In this document: piece after piece, positions 61,439 through 64,000 of the stretch | Position numbering within the stretch: the first letter of the stretch is position 1 | Layout of the letters: every line of letters starts with the position of its first letter | Assembly (NCBI GenBank): GCA_965263375.1 | Contig: OZ253669.1 | Span: forward strand, 1,550,001-1,614,000 | Origin: JAJFFW01 sp965263375 | Lineage (GTDB): Bacteria; Pseudomonadota; Alphaproteobacteria; Caulobacterales; Parvularculaceae | Length of the DNA stretch: 64,000 nt | Reading direction: 5' to 3' | The notes under the pieces: generated by a model | What the model was told of the DNA's origin: nothing | What the model saw: the letters and a program-made list of their open reading frames with translations, nothing else | Database searches by the model: none | Program-made: the position numbers and the translations under genes

Positions 61439-61921
61439 CTAGGCGTCTGCGGGACCCGAAAGGCTATCTGCGGCTCGTTGGCGCGCTTCGCCGCTTAAAC
61501 GATCCTCTAGATAAATCAGACCGCAAAGTCGGCGAATCAAAGCGTCTTCATATTGGTCGCGATTTCCATCGGCTAAAACGATACGCCAAAGGTTCTCAAC
61601 AAAGGCGGATTTTTCCTGCGTTGTCATTTGCTTGGCGACTTTCGTGAAGCGATGAAGGTCAATGGCGTCTTTTTGAGCCATTTCCCCTTGGGCGCGCAGT
61701 GTTTGCGCCTCTGCCATCGACATTGAAAAAGTAGCCATTAACGATTGGTCGATAACGGCTTTTTCTTCGTCTGCGTAGTCATCGTCAGCTTTGGCGGCCT
61801 CAACCAGAAGGGCGGCGATGGCGTATTCCAAACTTTTTGCTGAGTAACCGACATCTTCGCTCGTTGGCGTTTCTTTGTTCTTTGGGGAAAACCCAAACAA
61901 GGCGGCAAGTTGTTTTAACAT
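61439..61921 (-). CDS. TerB-family protein
   Basis: A 160-residue helical protein with TerB/DjlA-N hallmarks: AALLVEAAKADDDYADEEKA, TFSMSMAEAQTLRAQGE, FVENLWRIVLADGNRDQYED and LIYLEDRLSGEARQ. Conserved acidic residues could bind a metal. The function of stand-alone TerB proteins is unclear (tellurite resistance in name only). It follows the S4 gene on the same strand. Confidence 0.9.
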   Translation of the reverse strand: MLKQLAALFGFSPKNKETPTSEDVGYSAKSLEYAIAALLVEAAKADDDYADEEKAVIDQSLMATFSMSMAEAQTLRAQGEMAQKDAIDLHRFTKVAKQMTTQEKSAFVENLWRIVLADGNRDQYEDALIRRLCGLIYLEDRLSGEARQRAADSLSGPADA

Positions 61922-61948
61922 AAAGGGGGCTCCAAAAGCGTTGTATCA

Positions 61949-62398
61949 TTAATCTGTTTGTAGGCGCGATATGGCGCGGCGGTCTTTTTTTGTGGGGCGT
62001 CCTGACCCTTTTTCGCGGACGCCTTGGCGGGCGGCGTTGATATTTTCGCCGGCGGCGCCCTCCGTTTTTGCGGCGGGCGGGGGGGAATGATCTTTGTAAA
62101 GCGAGCTGGCTTCACTTGCCGGACCGCGCCGCGCCGCGCAGTGATTGATTTCAATAATCCAAAGGCGAGCGCCAATTGCAAAAGCTAGTTCGTCCGTTGG
62201 GCGCGCCATAAAGCTTGGCTTTGAAATGCGTTGGGTTTGTCCGTCGCGCGTTAGGCGCATCTGACCGCCCGAAACAAACTTCGACGCAAGGCTGCGGGTC
62301 TTAAAAAACCGCGCACACCATAACCACTTATCGATCCGTTGTGTCTCGCCTTCAAGGTCGACAGACGGGTTTGATTTCAGTGAAGGTCTTTCGTTCAA
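61949..62398 (-). CDS. S4-domain RNA-binding protein (HslR-like)
   Basis: A 149-residue protein with an N-terminal S4 domain: QRIDKWLWCARFFKTRSLAS, FVSGGQMRLTRDGQTQRISK. The basic C-terminal tail (EKGSGRPTKKDRRAISRLQT) matches the HslR/Hsp15 layout. HslR rescues stalled 50S-nascent chain complexes in E. coli. It lies between the helicase gene and the TerB gene, in the conserved helicase / S4 / fdxA / carD neighbourhood. Confidence 0.92.
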   Translation of the reverse strand: MNERPSLKSNPSVDLEGETQRIDKWLWCARFFKTRSLASKFVSGGQMRLTRDGQTQRISKPSFMARPTDELAFAIGARLWIIEINHCAARRGPASEASSLYKDHSPPPAAKTEGAAGENINAARQGVREKGSGRPTKKDRRAISRLQTD

Positions 62399-62414
62399 GA
62401 TGTGCCGGCTTCTA

Positions 62415-64000
62415 CTATGGCTTATCAGTCGGTCCAGAAAGCCCGTCTTTTAAACCCGCCAGGACGGCGAAAGGTGAATCAGGGTCCGCGACCTTGCGGT
62501 GCCGAGGCGCATGCCCTTCAGCGCCCTTTTTCGGCGCGTTTTTAGCCGATCCCTTGTAAGGAGAGTTTGCCCTTTGTTGATGTGCGCCGCTTTTGCCGCC
62601 GTCACGGCGTGCGCCGTCGCGTCTTCCAGAATCGCGTTTGTTTCCTTTGCGATTGCCTTCTTGGCCTTTTGCGTGATTTTGCCGGTTCCCACGTGCTTGC
62701 TTGTCAGCATTGCCATCTTGGTTGGCGCGTTGTTTTTGTGGCGGACGGCGAGGGGCGAAACGCCAGAGGGTGACTTCTTCCAGTTCTTCTTCGCCTATGG
62801 TCTCAGGGCTCGCCTTGTCTTCTACAGCTGGCGCAATTTGTGTATCTGCTGTGGGCGCTACATTCGCTAACGGAGAAACGATCGCCGTGGGCATATTAGC
62901 CGCGGGCATATTATTTGTAGGTTCGGTTGCCTGTGGTGTCGTCGGCGAAGCGCCTTCAGTGCTCGCTATATCAATCTGTGTTACGCTCGCTTGCTCGCCG
63001 CTTTGGGCGCCCTCCGGCGAGGCGGCGCTCGGCGCTTCTAAAGTCTGTGTCTCGCCAGGTGTTGCAGCATCAACTTTCGCTGGTTCTTCTTTTTTCTTTG
63101 GGCGCTTAACGACGTTCTTTTTGTAGCCTAGGGATTTTAGGATCCCCTCAAACTCTTCGCCTGAGCAACCAACAAGAGACATCATTTGCGCCGTCGCTTC
63201 AAAGCCGTCACGTCCATTCGCGTCTTTGCGATCATTACGGATTTGTCCGGCGAGCCGTTCCAGCATGTCTATACGCACAGCGCGCGCGCCGGATGGGCGA
63301 TAGCCGGAAGCATAATAATATGCATGCGGTAGATCTTCATTCACAGGAATGGAGACAAGCCCCGCTTTTGGCGGTTGGAACTCCATAGGTTTGCGGCCTG
63401 TCCAAAGCGCCCAGAGTAATGTCAATAAACGCGCCGGGCCAGGTTTTAGCAATGCTGGCATAAACAGGGTATATTCACCAAAGCGCATGCCGAGTTTGCG
63501 CAGTTTCGCGCGCTCATCTTGGCCGAGCTGTTTTAGCTCATCGCCGAAATGCACCCGCGACATGGCCCCGAAATTTTCTACGAGCCGATACGCGACCCCG
63601 CGCCCTTGCGCGGTTAGCTCGCCGCCATCGGCGGCTTCCGCCGATTGGCGCATCAGCACCATAGGGCCAAGCAACGCTTCAATCCGAACCGCTATATAAT
63701 CCTGAAGCCGGTCCATAATTCGGCCGCGCAGGGAAGGGGTAATCTTATCAAGGCCCCGCGCCGTGATCGTCGGACGCAAGGGCGTTGGCCCTTTTGTTAA
63801 TTGCGCCACCGGCGCAGACCGCCACCAAAGGCTCGCGTCATCGCGCAGTTCAAACTCTTCCGGTTTAGCATTGGCGAGCGCAGCGGACCGGGCCGCCAGC
63901 ATCGGGGTGAGCGCTTTTTCCGCCGCCAAGCGCACGCGCTTTGCGTCCGCGCCTTTTGCGCGCGGGTCGATCATAAATTCAAACCCGATCAACCGGCCTA
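62415..64000 (-). CDS. SUV3-like helicase, C-terminal part (partial)
   Basis: The frame is open to the right edge (minus strand), so only the C-terminal ~528 codons are seen; the helicase motor lies outside. The segment LIGFEFMIDPRAKGADAKRV, DRLQDYIAVRIEALLGPMVL and QGRGVAYRLVENFGAMSRVH matches the C-terminal region of alphaproteobacterial SUV3/MgpS-like helicases. The last ~200 residues are a low-complexity, Ala/Pro/Glu- then Arg/Lys/Asn-rich tail (RDGARRDGGKSGAHQQRANS) expected to be disordered and to bind RNA. Confidence 0.88.
   Translation of the reverse strand, partial: GRLIGFEFMIDPRAKGADAKRVRLAAEKALTPMLAARSAALANAKPEEFELRDDASLWWRSAPVAQLTKGPTPLRPTITARGLDKITPSLRGRIMDRLQDYIAVRIEALLGPMVLMRQSAEAADGGELTAQGRGVAYRLVENFGAMSRVHFGDELKQLGQDERAKLRKLGMRFGEYTLFMPALLKPGPARLLTLLWALWTGRKPMEFQPPKAGLVSIPVNEDLPHAYYYASGYRPSGARAVRIDMLERLAGQIRNDRKDANGRDGFEATAQMMSLVGCSGEEFEGILKSLGYKKNVVKRPKKKEEPAKVDAATPGETQTLEAPSAASPEGAQSGEQASVTQIDIASTEGASPTTPQATEPTNNMPAANMPTAIVSPLANVAPTADTQIAPAVEDKASPETIGEEELEEVTLWRFAPRRPPQKQRANQDGNADKQARGNRQNHAKGQEGNRKGNKRDSGRRDGARRDGGKSGAHQQRANSPYKGSAKNAPKKGAEGHAPRHRKVADPDSPFAVLAGLKDGLSGPTDKP

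Noticed and set aside
62499..63126. Plus-strand hydrophobic frames at the right end
   Set aside because: They are antisense to the low-complexity tail of the helicase gene, which has a clear family match on the minus strand.

Overview
The window comes from an alphaproteobacterium, most likely of the Hyphomonadales/Parvularculales/Caulobacterales neighbourhood. This is inferred from gene content and order only. The markers are the chain bamE / ubiquinol-cytochrome c chaperone / DUF177 / plsX / fabH / ihfA / merR / tRNA-Pro, the chain carD / fdxA / S4 protein / SUV3-like helicase, DUF2842, an ELM1-family protein, a heme A synthase of the COX15 type, and a spinster-like MFS carrier beside a TonB receptor. 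No rRNA operon or CRISPR array is visible.

Layout. 1-5132: end of a TonB-dependent receptor, an alpha/beta hydrolase overlapping an MFS transporter, an OxyR-like LysR regulator and a secreted NTF2-like protein. 5511-8914: an accessory block with an AraC regulator divergent from a [2Fe-2S] ferredoxin and a CYP153-type P450, followed by a decayed IS5-family transposase and a 25-residue membrane peptide. 9163-10956: a small orphan gene and nhaA. 11492-13976: an array of small minus-strand genes (parDE with a broken toxin, three orphans) separated by repeated hairpin and palindrome units.

14304-24037: an integrative element of about 9.7 kb inserted in the 3' half of tRNA-Pro(GGG), bounded by a perfect 45-bp direct repeat. 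It carries a tyrosine integrase, two unknown proteins, an AlpA-like HTH protein, a further small protein, a DUF3987 P-loop protein, a cluster of CCATTAG repeats, a polytopic membrane protein, an 18-codon linking ORF, a nuclease-NACHT NTPase and a serine resolvase with a 15-bp inverted repeat beside it. The membrane protein / mini-ORF / nuclease-NACHT unit looks like cargo and is the best candidate for an undescribed (probably anti-phage) system.

24193-64000: mostly core genome: merR, ihfA, fabH-plsX, DUF177, cytochrome bc1 chaperone, bamE, a J-domain protein, ctaA, an unknown lipoprotein and membrane protein, a HEPN pair, rplM-rpsI, metG, an SDR, ELM1, dps, an aspartate aminotransferase, a PAS membrane protein, rnr, an exosortase-A-type O-glycosylation ligase, a FemAB/BioF2-like acyltransferase, tRNA-Arg(CCT), a coupled alpha-2-macroglobulin / PBP1C / pseudo-nuclease operon, a Sel1/peptidoglycan-binding protein, carD with a histone-H1-like tail, fdxA, a TerB protein, an S4 RNA-binding protein and the C-terminal part of a helicase that runs off the window.
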